DNA from: Agapanthus africanus
Taxonomy: Eukaryota; Streptophyta; Magnoliopsida; Asparagales; Amaryllidaceae
Direction of reading: 5' to 3'
NCBI GenBank assembly: GCA_030015575.1
Contig: JASDDO010000006.1
Coordinates: 104,958,045-105,022,044 of the forward strand
DNA: 64,000 nt
Below, piece after piece: positions 1 to 11,544 of this stretch (its first letter is position 1; every line of letters begins with the position of its first letter). The notes under the pieces are model-generated. The model saw only the letters and a list, made by a program, of their open reading frames with translations. It was not told the origin of the DNA and ran no database searches. The position numbers were made by a program, and so were the translations under genes.

Positions 1-617
1 TCCCTGGCCAGGGTTGCCGAGAAACTACTGGTACGGATCTTTAAACTAGAGATTAGGCGAAAAATAACATGCTAAACATTTTAACACTAAGTGAGAGGGA
101 TTACAACCTTTGTAAATCCGGTCCTTCACTTTATATGCTCCGTGTTTTGGTCCCTTCGCTGCGATCATCGGGTTCCGGACTCTCGAGAGGTTCTACGAAG
201 AGAAAGGTGCAACCTTTGCTTTCGATCTTCGATACAAAGATGATCTACCTTGAAGTTTCGTTAACACAAGCTAACACTCATGAAGTTGGAGCTTGATCTT
301 GTGTTGCCTCGACGTAGATCATCTTCGGCATCGAAGTCGATGACCTAGCCCGCCCATTTCTCCGATGAAGCCGACGCTAGAGCCTGGGATTCGATGATCA
401 CAGCGAGGAGACATCATCACGGAGCTATGGGGGTGGAGGACCGGATCTACAAAGGTTGTATTTCCGTTTATCCTTTAATTAAGTTGTTAACTAGTTTCTA
501 GTTTCGCCTAAAATTCTAGTTAACGATCTAGTCTAGGGTTTCTCGGCACTTGTAAAATTTGAAATTGGCATGGTTGATACCTTGTGAGACCTCATTAGTG
601 TGCTTAGGAACCCTACA
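1..617 (+). repeat. Copia-1 5' LTR, 3' part, rearranged
   Basis: Bases 284-617 match the end of the 3' LTR (21026-21359) and end in CCCTACA just before the primer site. Bases 1-16 match 19853 onward. Bases 32-283 do not match that LTR in direct orientation. They match the Copia-3 LTR (3244-3383 plus 13775-13889) in the opposite sense, and about 1.15 kb of normal LTR is missing here. The junction lies next to a CCCTGGCCAGGG palindrome. The result is a head-to-head arrangement in which 102-124 pairs with 438-460. Confidence 0.8.
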
Positions 618-618
618 G

Positions 619-630
619 TGGTATCAGAGA
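619..630 (+). other. Copia-1 primer-binding site (initiator Met tRNA)
   Basis: TGGTATCAGAGA begins one base after the LTR end at 617. It matches the plant copia initiator-Met primer site TGGTATCAGAGC except for the last base. It fixes the LTR boundary and the plus orientation. Confidence 0.9.
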
Positions 631-3159
631 CTAGCTAGAGCCTTAGGCGATGCGTAGACGATGTTAAAAACCCGATCGAACCCGAAACCCTAATTTTTCA
701 ATGCTCTCTGGACTTTTTTCAAAAACTGGGTTTTTTCCAGATTAAAAATGCTTAAAAAATTCAGCAGGGAATTCTAAGAATTACGGTGCAAAAATTACCT
801 AATGATGTGTCTAAAGCGCGGCGGAACCGCGGCAGAATCCTGGCTTCTGCGGTGGTTCCGAGGCCAGTTTATGAGATTAGCCTATAATTTTTGCACAGTA
901 ATTTGTCTATTCAGGTGTTGAGTTTTCTGGGAATTTTTAATTTTCACTCAAGAGTTGAGTTTTCTGGGGTGTTTTGGAGCTTCGTGGATTCGATCGGATT
1001 GTCTAATCTTGTCTATGTGTTTTCCGGATAATTTTAGAATATGTTAAAAAGTTCGACAGGATATAAATACCCACTTTTTTCCCTGTCGGGAAATTTCCAA
1101 GTGTTGGATCTTTCCGTGGTTTAATAACGTTCTAAGTAGTGCAAGTAACGCGATGGACCCTCTAGAAGACAACAAACCTTAACTCGATTATGTGACCGTC
1201 TTGAACTGCCCTTTGAACCTTCGGGTTTGGGGCAGTACGGCGTGCCACATGTGAGGCGTTGGCTTGACCCTTCTACGGCTGGACCATTGGTACTGAGGCA
1301 TGAAGTGAATGTTTTTAAACTTATGTCATGTGTTGATCTGTTTCGGGAAAACTTGGGTGTTTGACTGTTCGATCGGAAAGTTTAACATTTTCTATTTATC
1401 TGGAATGGGATACAATATTTGGAATCCACAAGTAGTTATGAGATAACTGATATGAATGTTATAAACACAGCACTTTAGTCTCACTTGATCGGTTGCCACG
1501 GAATTTTGATGTGATCAAAAGTCCGTCGCAATCACGTAGCGTACGCGGATACTCGTCGGATAAACTTAATAGACAGCTACACCCTTTAGCCCCGACCAAG
1601 TGACTTTAGGAGAACCCCGTCGCCGAAAGCATCCGTTCGGGTGCTCGCGGCAGCGGTGTTCCGCCTTGGTGCACTTCATCGACGGCATCGGGGGTGCGGC
1701 CGTCTACTACAGTTTGCGACGAGCATTCGATCAGAATGTCGGGAATCCTGTTGAATTGCCCGACTTGATATTGAAAAGAGTTTTCAATAATGAGACTAAA
1801 ATGCGGCGTTTATAATTGTTAGGCATGTAATGTCTAAGGAATTCATTTGATTAGGCATGCGATGTCTAAAGAGTTTGCGGATTCCAACTGTTGTAGTTTT
1901 ACACTTTCTTTTCTGTGACCGTAAGTGTAATATATGATATCGCTGGTTTCGTTGCTATATGTCAACGACAATTGGGATACGCATGTTTACTTACGTCGAT
2001 GACATGTGATGTTATGAGTTGCTTGATATGTTATATTGGATCGTCGTGTTTGAATAGCCGGGGGGTTTTTTATGTGAGATGAGTGTTTTTCATTTTCATT
2101 CATGTAAAAACTTGTATGTAATATTCTTTTATTGGGGCACTTCCAGGTTGCGGAAGATGTCACCCTTTGTATATTATTTACTTTTCCGCACTAGGATAGA
2201 CCCAAGGAGGAGAGCACGAGTAACCGGGTTCTAGAGTCCAGTGGGAGACAAACTCGAGGAGTCGAGTCCGGGTCTCCTAACTCTAGAATTGGTAGGGTTG
2301 CTTGCCGCTCTCGTAGGGGTCTAGGGGTGTGGGTTTTGGCTATTCATCGCGACCGTGGAATCCGTGTTTTGTACTAGCTCGTATTAAAAACACGGACGTC
2401 CTAGTATATCCAATATTTCATATATATTTCTTCTGTTGCGATATCTGTGATGTGATCATGTGATGTTCTGTGATAGATACAGTATAAAATATATATGATA
2501 TATTATATAGGCGTTACTTATGTTTTACACCCGTGCTAGCCCTGCCCCGCTCTGCCGTTAGTTACCTAACCTAACGGTGCACGAGGGGACATCGAGGCGA
2601 ATGCGGATGGCATAAGTGTACGTCGTATTTATCTGTGATGTTTAGGTAATTTAAATGATGGGACTTCATTAATGAGATTAATGAAATAAAAGAAACCTAA
2701 AGATGTTGTAGATTCGAATTTCAAAATAAAACAGGTAGCTACAGTTCTTGCTTTGCACAGCGGTGTATATGATATATCCTGCACCTAATTCGATAAGGAA
2801 AGGACCGAGATCCCTTTACCGGGAGTGACTCCTTTAGCAATAACTGGCAGATGCTACACACTCGGTTTGTCTTTTGATTGCTTTTAAGAGTTTTTGCTTT
2901 GCACAGTGATATATATGATATATCCCGCACTTCATTCGACGAGGAAAGGACCGACGATCCCTTCACCGGGAGTGACTCCTTTAGCAAAACTAGAAAAGCC
3001 TAAAAAACACTCCATTTCAAAATTCATTCGATCCTACAACGATATCAAGTTCATTACGCAATAGGTTTACAAAAAAACCTGTCGTAGCCCTCCGTCATTT
3101 CAGATAAGTACTAGTTAGTATTCGTGCTACGTTTGTTGACTATGTTAAGGCGTAGTGTG
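631..3159 (+). other. Copia-1 noncoding leader in place of gag
   Basis: About 2.5 kb lies between the primer site and the nested insertion with no gag domain or zinc knuckle visible; the open frames are short and unrelated to known Gag. The same sequence occurs inverted in Copia-2 (about 9030-11530) and, more diverged, in Copia-4 (34280-36320), so it belongs to the family. It contains a large inverted repeat (779-903), two copies of a roughly 95-bp unit around 2749-2985, and one copy of an iterated stem-loop motif at 3132-3150. Confidence 0.75.
779..903 (+). repeat. Leader stem-loop with GC-rich core
   Basis: The outer arms 779-797 and 885-903 are inverted repeats with one mismatch. They enclose GC-rich inner inverted arms (GGCGGAACCGCGGCAG near 822 and a diverged complement near 857). 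Copia-2 has the equivalent at 11262-11384 with different arm sequences that still pair. It lies about 150-290 nt after the primer site, where retroelement packaging or leader structures often occur. Its function is inferred only; a captured MITE is an alternative. Confidence 0.65.
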
Positions 3160-3383
3160 TGTAGGGTTGCTATGCACGCGCACAAGTGTCTACGAGGCAT
3201 CAACCATGCCCGATTAAAAATTTAGCCGTGCCGAACAACCCGAATACGGATCTTTAAACTAGAGATTAGGCGAAAACTAACATGCTAAACATTTTAACAC
3301 TAAGTGAGAGGGATTACAACCTTTGTAGATCCGGTCCTTCACTTCATATACTCCATGTTGTGGTCCCTTCGCTGCGATCATCG

Positions 3384-5608
3384 TGCAGGGCTCCTAGGCA
3401 CACTAGTGAGGTCTCCCAAGCCATCAACCATGGCAATTTCAAAAAAATGGTGCCTACAAACCCTAGTGTACGGATCGATAACTAGATGTCTAGGCGAAAA
3501 GAAAGCTAGCTAACAACTTAGCTAATGAAAATACGGAAATACAACCTTTGTAGATCCGTTTGCTCCACCTCCAAAGCTCCGCAACGAGGTCGTCTCCGCT
3601 GTCCAAATCAAATCCGGGCTCTAGAGTCGGCTTCGTCGGAGAATGGGCAAGCTAGGTCGTCGATGTCCATGCCGAAGATGATCTACATCGAGGCATCGAT
3701 GAATCAAGCTCCACCTTCACCAAACCGTGAAAAGTTGTGAAGGAAACACACTCTACTTCTTGGCAAGAGGTAGAGGATGAAGAAATAGGATGTGGGTAAA
3801 CTTTGGAAATGGATTTCTCACTCAAAAACATCAATCACCATTGATGAAGCTTGGTTTTCTTCACTTGAAGAATGAAGAAGAAGAAGATAATAGTTATGAT
3901 AAGTTCATTGAAAAAGAAAAGAATAATCAAAACTTATCATGACTAAACCATGGTAAAGTGTAGAGATTCAACTAGGGTTAAAACAAATGGTTAGGTTAAG
4001 CATGAGATAAGAATGGTGGACAAAGTCAAAGGTTCATGAAACTTCAACTACAATCCAAAACAAGCCACCATTCTTCTCATTTCTTTTATTCATTTATCAA
4101 AAATAAAAAGGATAATTAAATAAGATAAATGAATAATAAATAAGAAACCCTAACCATTTCATTAACCAAGGTTTAATACTTTACACTTAACCAAAAAGGA
4201 TGTATCATCAAACATGATACAATCATGTGCACAAAATCATATCGCATATGTAATGCGCACACCCGAGTGAGAAAATCCATCTTAAGTAAACCGATACTAG
4301 TTGACGCAAAGTAATATATCAAATATATAAATATGCATTAAATCATTAAATCAACACTTGATTCAATGACCCGGTCATGCGCACATAACCGACTGGTATC
4401 ATTAGTAACATCTTATCGAATCAACACTTGATCCGATAACCCGGCTATATCGCATATAACCGATCAATGTCACATCGCGAGAATCGAATACAGTATCACA
4501 TACCGTATTATTCTCGGTCCCGCACATATCTCATATGCGCTCCTATTTCGTTTCGCTTGAGCCAGGAAACCTCTGTGTAGGACTCTAAAGACTCGTCAAT
4601 ACGCCGGCAGCAGATGATGATCATATCAAACACCCACAAGCCGCAAGCGGTCTGCTAAACGTAACGGCCACCCGGGTATTGAGCGATCTGAAGATCGACG
4701 AGCAAGCCCGCTCACACTCCAGTGAATCCGACCAGTAACACTACCGTACAGTCCGGTCTGATCGTCTGATATGTCGCATATCTTACCTAGGGGTGGTAAC
4801 CGTCAGACCCCAATAGCTCGATAAGTCGTGTCGATATGAGGTCTATAACACTTCGAGAAACTACTGGTAACACTTACCAGTAAATCTCAGCAACCCTGGC
4901 CAGGGATTTCCTGTTATAGCCAATCGATCACAGCGCAACATCAACTCCCTATACCGGGAGAGACGAATCCCCTCCTATCGCTCATTGCCTCCATGTGACT
5001 CGGGACTGTACCCAAAAACCACCGTTTTGCACGCCCTCTTGGACGTGGTAAGATGGAAATCAAAGCACAGTGGGAACCACACAAGACTCTATGACGATCT
5101 CGGGTCAACAGACTACTCTGTACCAGTGTCACCAGAGAACTGCCATCTGACGTGAGGTATAATACCATCTGGGAGTTCTCGGCGAGTCCGTCCAGTGTAC
5201 CCAGTCTCTACTGAGCACCCGTATATCATCTCCGATGTCAAACACCAATGGATATGGGATCATCCATCGCCCATCTGTATGGGTCGAGAAGATACACGCT
5301 AGTCTACTCTGGTATATCGATGCCCCGTCTCGATACACCCACGACTAGGGACTTTGAAGGATGTACTTATGGACTACCATGTCCCCACTAGTATGATCCG
5401 CATCATAGTCCAGGTAGTCAAGTACAGATCCTAAGGGCTTTACCAACATGTAACAGAGAGACAATCAGTATACACGTTAAGGTAAAGAGCAACCAGATAG
5501 CATACTATCATGTCGAGCAAGAAAGTCCTCCCTATATACGTCCTAGCATCCACTACAATATACATCATATGTACAGTAATGGCCTCTAGGGCATACATAT
5601 AACTAACA
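3384..5608 (-). repeat. Copia-2 3' LTR
   Basis: 2225 bp, TGCAGGG at its low end and TAACA at its high end. Identical to 11545-13769 except at 3687, 4784 and 4819. It holds two roughly 82-bp units with the motif TCAACACTTGAT followed by a CGCATATAACCGA-like block (4350-4470), and the palindrome CCCTGGCCAGGG at 4895-4906. Short frames inside it are not genes. Confidence 0.95.
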
Positions 5609-5623
5609 ATCTCCCACTTGCAC
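5609..5623 (-). other. Copia-2 polypurine tract
   Basis: On the minus strand GTGCAAGTGGGAGAT lies directly before the LTR start TGTTAGTTAT. This is the usual copia plus-strand primer, and it confirms the element's orientation. Confidence 0.9.
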
Positions 5624-6160
5624 TAAGGCCATCTGTAGCAGTGGTTGTAGTATCTCATACTCAACCATCCCATAAAAGTCTCTCTCTGGGAATAGGCCTT
5701 CGTGAGTGGATCCGCTGCATTATCCTCTAAGTCTGCGCCCCTTTCCTCGATCACCCTGGAGATCAACCATCTCCATGATCAGGTGATACTGCCTTAGAAT
5801 AAGTCTGGATCACTGATGGGAGCGGCGTTCCTTGGCATAAGCCACAACTCCATTGTCTCACAATGGTAGGAACATAGTTCATCTCATGAACCATTATACA
5901 TCCAAACAGCCTCTTTGGTAGCATCATAAGTAGCGATGTATCCAGCCTTTATCGTCTAGTATGTCACGGTATCTAGCTTGGAACTCTTCCAACATACCGT
6001 CCCTTTACTGAGGGTAAAGACAATGCCTGCGACTGACATTCAGTCGTCTTTATCACCCTGGAACACTTCCAGTGATTCTCCCCAGGATCGCTTGATACCA
6101 TCTCACTACAACTAGTGAGTATCCTAACATCCATTTAGATCTATCTCATAGATCCAAAAT
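5624..6160 (-). pseudogene. Copia-2 RNase H relic
   Basis: The minus strand reads NAADPLTKAYSQRETF near 5700, the conserved C-terminal RNase H tail of copia Pol (usually N.ADPLTK). Upstream parts are readable only in pieces across frames. The Copia-1 equivalent is at 18600-19134. It is decayed and not expected to be active. Confidence 0.75.
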
Positions 6161-6188
6161 CCAGGATTTAGTAGGTATCATTTTGATC

Positions 6189-6870
6189 CTACACGGAGAA
6201 TCTTTGTGATAAACGGAGATTGATCGAGCGTAGCATAAGAAACTCCTTTCTTATCAAGAGTATGTCATCCACGTACTCTACGAGGATCACCACCATACTC
6301 CCTACTACCTTTTTGTTTATACAAGGTTCATCTACCATTTTGATGATGTCAACTTCTTTGACTATTTCATCAAAACAGATGTTCCAACTCCACGATGCCT
6401 GCTTTATCAGATAAAACATCTTGCACACGTTTCCGCTGCTCCCACTGTTTACGAAGCCCTCTGGTTGTGTACTTATAGACTCACTCTTCTAAAACATCAT
6501 TTAGAAAAGCAGTCATGACACCTAACCACCAGATATCGTAGTCATGGTATGTAGCCGTGGCAAGTAGGATCTGGATGGACTTAAGCATAGATTCTTAGAA
6601 AAGGTTTCAACATAATCCATACCTGGTCAATGATGCAAACCTTTAATAAGTCTAGCTTTGAAAGTCTCAACTTTTCCATATACACCAAGTAATCTTCTCA
6701 AGATATACTTGCTCCTGATGGGGATTTAACCCTTTAGATATAGCAACCAAAGTCCATACTTTGTTGGTGTATAAGGATTCCATCTCAGATCGCTAAACAT
6801 CCAGCCATTCTTACAGAGTCTTACTCCTGATGGCCAGCTCGAAGCTAGTTGGGTCATCATCTCATGATGC
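6189..6870 (-). pseudogene. Copia-2 reverse transcriptase relic
   Basis: The minus-strand frame 6428-6189 contains FYLIKQASWSWNICFDEIV and EYVDDILLI, the copia RT motifs normally written YGLKQA..W and YVDD. The catalytic YVDD box survives, but the domain's upstream half lies in other frames with stops, so the protein is dead. The Copia-1 copy at 18280-18530 has the same altered residues (VIL.EYVDDILLI), so the two share a decayed ancestor. Confidence 0.85.
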
Positions 6871-7262
6871 ATTCCTCGCTCCTACTGTCATAGAGAAACC
6901 GAAGTATCTCTCAGGTGGGTGAGGAACCCTACTAGATCGGCGGAGAGGCTGAGGTTCGTTGGAATCTACTGAATCCTTTGGTTGTACCAAATCATCTGCT
7001 GTATTTTGTATAGCTGGAACCTTTCCAGTTCTACATTACAGACCTTGCCTCGAGCTTGTCCGGATTTTGCTTTTAGACATAGGCCGGACAACCCCAAATC
7101 TTAACTAACTTAAGATATGGGCTCTTCCCCTTCCACATCTCATATGAAGGGGTAGGCTACAGATTTGATTCGAACCCTATTCAATAGGTATGCAGCTTCT
7201 CAAGTGCATAACCCTCTAAGGAAAAAGGTAACTCAGTGGTACTCATCATAGAGCACACCATA

Positions 7263-7595
7263 TCAAATAGGGTGTATCTGCTCCGCCCCGATATACCATC
7301 GTGCTATGGTGTATACAGAGGAGTAATGCTGAGAGAGAATCTCATTCTCCTTTAAAATAGTCCAGGAATTCCATGCACAAGTATTCTCCTCCTTGATCAC
7401 ATCAAAGGACATAATACTTATACCCGTATTTTGGTTCTCTACTTCTAACTTATATTCTGTGAATATCTCAAAAGGTTCGGACTTGTGTTTCAACAGGAAC
7501 ATAGGTCTGAATCTAAAGAGATCATCAGAGAACGTAATGAAGTATAAAGAATCAGTCCTGGCATATGTAGACTGGGGACCTACATACATCAACAT
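7263..7595 (-). pseudogene. Copia-2 integrase relic
   Basis: A 110-codon minus-strand frame with YFITFSDDLFRF and FLLKHKSEPFEIF, the start of the copia integrase core (normally YFITFTDDFSRY...). The expected RSDRGGEY and TPQQNGVAERKNR blocks are replaced by unrelated residues, so the second Asp and the Glu of the DDE triad are not recognisable. The frame ends at a TGA after ...EQIHPI. Copia-1 has the same TGA in the same place, which marks an inherited defect. Further down, SMMSTTELPFSL is readable in another frame. Confidence 0.85.
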
Positions 7596-8114
7596 GTATT
7601 ATCCCAAGAGTTCACTAACTCTATCTCTGTTTCCAATAAACAGAGCTATGGTCATCTTATCTTTGTGACATGACTGGCGAGTTTCACAAGATGTAAATTC
7701 AAACTGATTTAAATATGCATCATTGTGTAACTCTAGCCAGTCGGGTCGCATTGATCTGACCTAGTCTACAATACCTCAAGAAGGATTCGTTCATTTCTGA
7801 ACTATTCTTCTTGTGTGTGTTCCCTATACTTAGAACTGTAGTTTGATTTAGAACAATAATGCTTTTAGATAACGTGCCTGAACCGATCAACTTTTGATAT
7901 AGGAAATGTTCAAAACATTATCCAACAATACGAAATTTTATCATTTCTTTACTAATAAAGAGACTGATATGATTTTGTATATCAGGTTCGGTATCTAATA
8001 ACATTCGTTCAGAATCAATGTATTACAATACAGGGTGACAGTGACCAACAGACTTGGCTGCAACACTTGCCCCGTTTTCTGCCTCATGAAACTTATCACC
8101 CGTTCTCAGTTTTT

Positions 8115-8372
8115 CTACCCTTTTGTAGCCCTATGTAACAACTTACATATCTGGGATCCTGATCCGGTATCATATACCATGGATGCAGAGGATACTGAGA
8201 AACAGTTCTGTATAATGAACACACCCGAAGATGATGCATCAGCATGCACTCTCTTCGTTTGGGCGGCACGGGAAATCTGGTATTCCCCAAATTCCTGCTC
8301 TGTCTTATAACAATTATAAGTTGGAGCGGGACCAACGTTCCCCAGCTCAGTATAACAAGCTGGTTCGGTCAA
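8115..8372 (-). pseudogene. Copia-2 protease relic
   Basis: The frame includes VYDTGSGSQIC, matching the copia aspartic protease active site (DTG/DSGAS...H.C). This is the first pol domain in copia order and lies about 0.5 kb before the integrase relic, where a GAG-pre-integrase zinc segment is readable in fragments (TCKSCH in the Copia-1 copy). No zinc knuckle or gag is seen upstream. Confidence 0.7.
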
Positions 8373-8851
8373 TATTCCGTATTATTATCTTGATTAAGGC
8401 GTGATATGGTCGCTACCAGGAGAGAGAGAGAAGAAAACACTCAGCGTGCGCTCTTTTAAGAATAGATTGGTTATTATTTTATCTAATCAGGATGGCTCCC
8501 ACTGCTTTTTATCAAATCTTCCTTCAAACCCTAAAAGGAAAGACTAGCCGGGATTAATTACACACTACAAGTTCGCCAATCTTTCAGCCAGGCCAGTGTC
8601 GGTACTTTGAGGGAGGTCCCCCGTGCTTTCGCACGAACCTAATTAATGTAAACCTCGTTTTCCCAGAGGCGTAACCTCGTTAACACCTTTCTAGACACCT
8701 ACTTGATCGGCTAATTGTAATGTATAAAACTCTCCCAGGAGTAACTCTTACTCGCAGCGGGTATCGGGATCCAACTATCTCATAGAAGGTATGCAATCTC
8801 ATTGCAAATTTCAACACTTGAAATTCCCGATAATATTTTGCCCCTAGCGTG

Positions 8852-9060
8852 CTATGACCTTGACGCAGGCCAACAAACCATAGTCCGCTAGTCAAGTTCA
8901 ACCCGTCATTTCCTGATTGAATTAAACCCACCCGCACGACCCTTGACGCAGGCCAACAAAGTCGCACGACTACCCTAATCCAATCTGCATCATATGCATA
9001 AGCAGATAAATACTAGTTAGCTACCGCACACTACGCCTTGACGCAGGCCAACAAACGTAG
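8852..9060. repeat. Triple stem-loop motif in Copia-2
   Basis: CCTTGACGCAGGCCAACAAA occurs at 8858-8877, 8941-8960 and 9036-9055, identical each time. Each copy is flanked by a different short inverted pair: CTATG/CATAG, CGAC/GTCG and CTACG/CGTAG. Copia-1 and Copia-4 have three copies at the equivalent sites but with a different shared sequence. Confidence 0.75.
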
Positions 9061-11261
9061 CACGAATACTAAATAGGACTTATCTGAAATGACGGAGGGC
9101 TACGACAGGTTTTTCTGAAAACCTATTGCGTAATGAACTTGATATCGTTGTAGGATCGAATGAATTTTAAAATGGAGTGCTTTTGAGGCTTTTCTAGTTT
9201 TGCTAAAGGAGTCACTCCCGGTAAAGGGATCGTCGGTCCTTTCCTCGTCGAATGAGGTGCGGGATATATCATATATATCACTGTGCAAAGCAAAAACACT
9301 TAAAAGCAATCAAAAGTCAAACCGAGTGTGTAGCATCTGCCAGTTATTGCTAAAGGAGTCACTCCCGGTGAAGGGATCTCGGTCCTTTCCCTATCGAATA
9401 AGGTGCAGGATATATCACATATACCGCTGTGCAAAGCAAGAACTGTAGCTACCTGTTTTATTTTGAAATTCGATTCTACAACATCTTAGGTTTCTTTTAT
9501 TTCATTAATGAAGTCCCATCATTTAAAGTACCTAAACATCACAGATAAATACGACGTACACTTATGCCATCCGCATTCACCTCGATGTCCCCTCGTGCAC
9601 CGTTAGGTTAGGTAACTAACGGCAGAGCGGGGCAGGGCTAGCGCGGGTGTAAAACATAAGCAACGTCTATATAATATATCATATATACTATATATAATAC
9701 CTGTCACAGAACATCACATGATCACAGATAAAACACAGCAGAAGAAACATATGAAATATTGGATATACTAGGACGTCCGTGTTTTCAATACGAGCCAGTA
9801 TAAAACACGGATTCCACGGTCGTGATGAATAGCCAAACCCACACCCCTAGACCCCTACGAGAGCGGCAAGCAACCCTACCAACTCTGGAGTTAGGAGACC
9901 CGGACTCGACTCCTCGAGTTGGTCTCCCACTGGACTCCAGAACCCGGTTACTTGTGCCCTCCTCCTTGGGTCTATCCTAGTGCGGAAAAGTAAATAATAT
10001 ACAAATGGTGACTACTTCCGCTACCTGGAAGCGCCCCAATAAAAGAATATTACATACAAGTTTTTACATGAATGAAAATGAAAAACACTCATCTCACATA
10101 AAAACCCCCGGCTATTCAACACGACGATCCAATATAACATATCCAGCAACACATAACATCACATGTCATCAACGTAAGTAAATAAGCGCATCCCAATTGT
10201 CGTTGACATATAGCAACGAAACCGGCGATATCACATATTACACTTACGGTCACAGAATAGAATGTGTAAAACTACAACAGTTGGAATCCGCAACCACCTC
10301 AGACATCGCATGCCTGACCAAATGAATTACTTAGACATCGCATGCCTAACAATTATAAACCCCGCATTTTAGTCTCATTATCGAAAACTCTTTTCAATAT
10401 CAAGTCGGGCAATTCAACAAGATTCCCGACATCCTGATCGAATACTCGTCGCAAACTTCAGTAGACGGCCGCACCTCCGACGCCGTCGACAAAGTGCACC
10501 AAGGCGGAACACTGCCACCGCGAGCACCCGAACGGATGCTTTCGGCGACGGGGTTCTCCTACAGTCACTTGGTCGGGGCTATGGAGTGAGGCTGTCTATT
10601 AAGTTTACCGGCGAATATCCGCGTACGCTACGTGATTGCGACGGACTTTTGATCACATCAAAAATCCGTGGCAACCGATCAAGTGAGACTAAACTGCTAC
10701 GTTTATAACATTCATTCAGTTATCATATAACTATTGTGAATTCCAATTATTGTATCCCATTCCAGATAAACAGAAAATGTTAAACTTTTCGATCGAACAA
10801 TCGAACACCCAAGTTTTCCCGATACTGATCAACACATGAAACAAGTATAACAACATTCCGTTCGTGCCTCAGTACCAACGGTCCAGCCGTAGAAGGGTCA
10901 AGCCAACGCCTCACATGTGGCACGCCGTACTGCCCCAAACCCGAAGGTTCAAAGGGCAGTTCAAGACGGTCACATAATCGAGTTAAGGTTTGTTGTATTC
11001 TAGAGGGTCCATCGCGTTACTTGCACTACTTAGAACGTCGTTAAACTACGGAAAAATCCAACACTTGGAAATTTCCCGACAGGGGAAAAATCGGGTATTT
11101 ATATCCGGTCGAACTTTTTAACATATTCTAAAATTTATCCGGAAAACACATGGACAGAATTAGACTTTCCGATCGAAACAATGATTCCCAAAACAACTCA
11201 GAACAACTCAACTCTTGAGTTCAGTTTAAATATTCCAGGAAAATGAGCATTGAATTTTACG

Positions 11262-11384
11262 AGTTACTGTGAAATTTGACACGTGTCGGCTTCTTATTGG
11301 CGGCCCTTCCGCCGCACAAACCCCCTTTGTGCGGCCCTTCCGCCGCGCTTTTGTGGAATTAGGGTACCAAATTTCACAGTAATT
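11262..11384 (-). repeat. Copia-2 leader stem-loop
   Basis: Arms 11262-11278 and 11368-11384 are inverted repeats with one mismatch. Between them GCGGCCCTTCCGCCGC occurs twice (11300-11315 and 11331-11346). This is the positional homologue of 779-903 in Copia-1; the arm sequence has changed on both sides while pairing is kept. Confidence 0.65.
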
Positions 11385-11530
11385 CTTAGAAAAGCCTGCT
11401 TGTTTTTCTGGATATTTTTAGTTGCCAAAAATCAACATTTTTGAAAAAAGTACAGAGAGCAATTTTGCAATGGGATTTTGGTTCGATCGGGTTTCTAATT
11501 CCGTCCGGGCTTCGCCTAAGGCTCTAGCTA

Positions 11531-11543
11531 GGCTCTGATACCA
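11531..11543 (-). other. Copia-2 primer-binding site (initiator Met tRNA)
   Basis: The minus strand reads TGGTATCAGAGCC one base after the 5' LTR end at 11545, a full match to the plant initiator-Met primer site. Confidence 0.93.
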
Positions 11544-11544
11544 C

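Larger units (their letters stand above)
8400..11530 (-). other. Copia-2 noncoding leader
   Basis: About 3.1 kb between the protease relic and the primer site with no recognisable gag. It is the same leader as Copia-1 631-3159 plus 15735-16350, in opposite orientation. It contains the triple stem-loop motif (8858-9055), two roughly 95-bp repeat units at 9200-9290 and 9350-9440, and the large leader stem-loop (11262-11384). An 82-codon frame at 9200-9448 runs against the element and spans the repeat pair. Confidence 0.75.

Noticed and set aside
9200-9448. 82-codon frame also present at 2739-2987 in the other copia copy
   Set aside because: The match at protein level simply follows DNA similarity of a duplicated 95-bp unit in the leader, and the frame runs against the element; no selection signal can be read from two copies.
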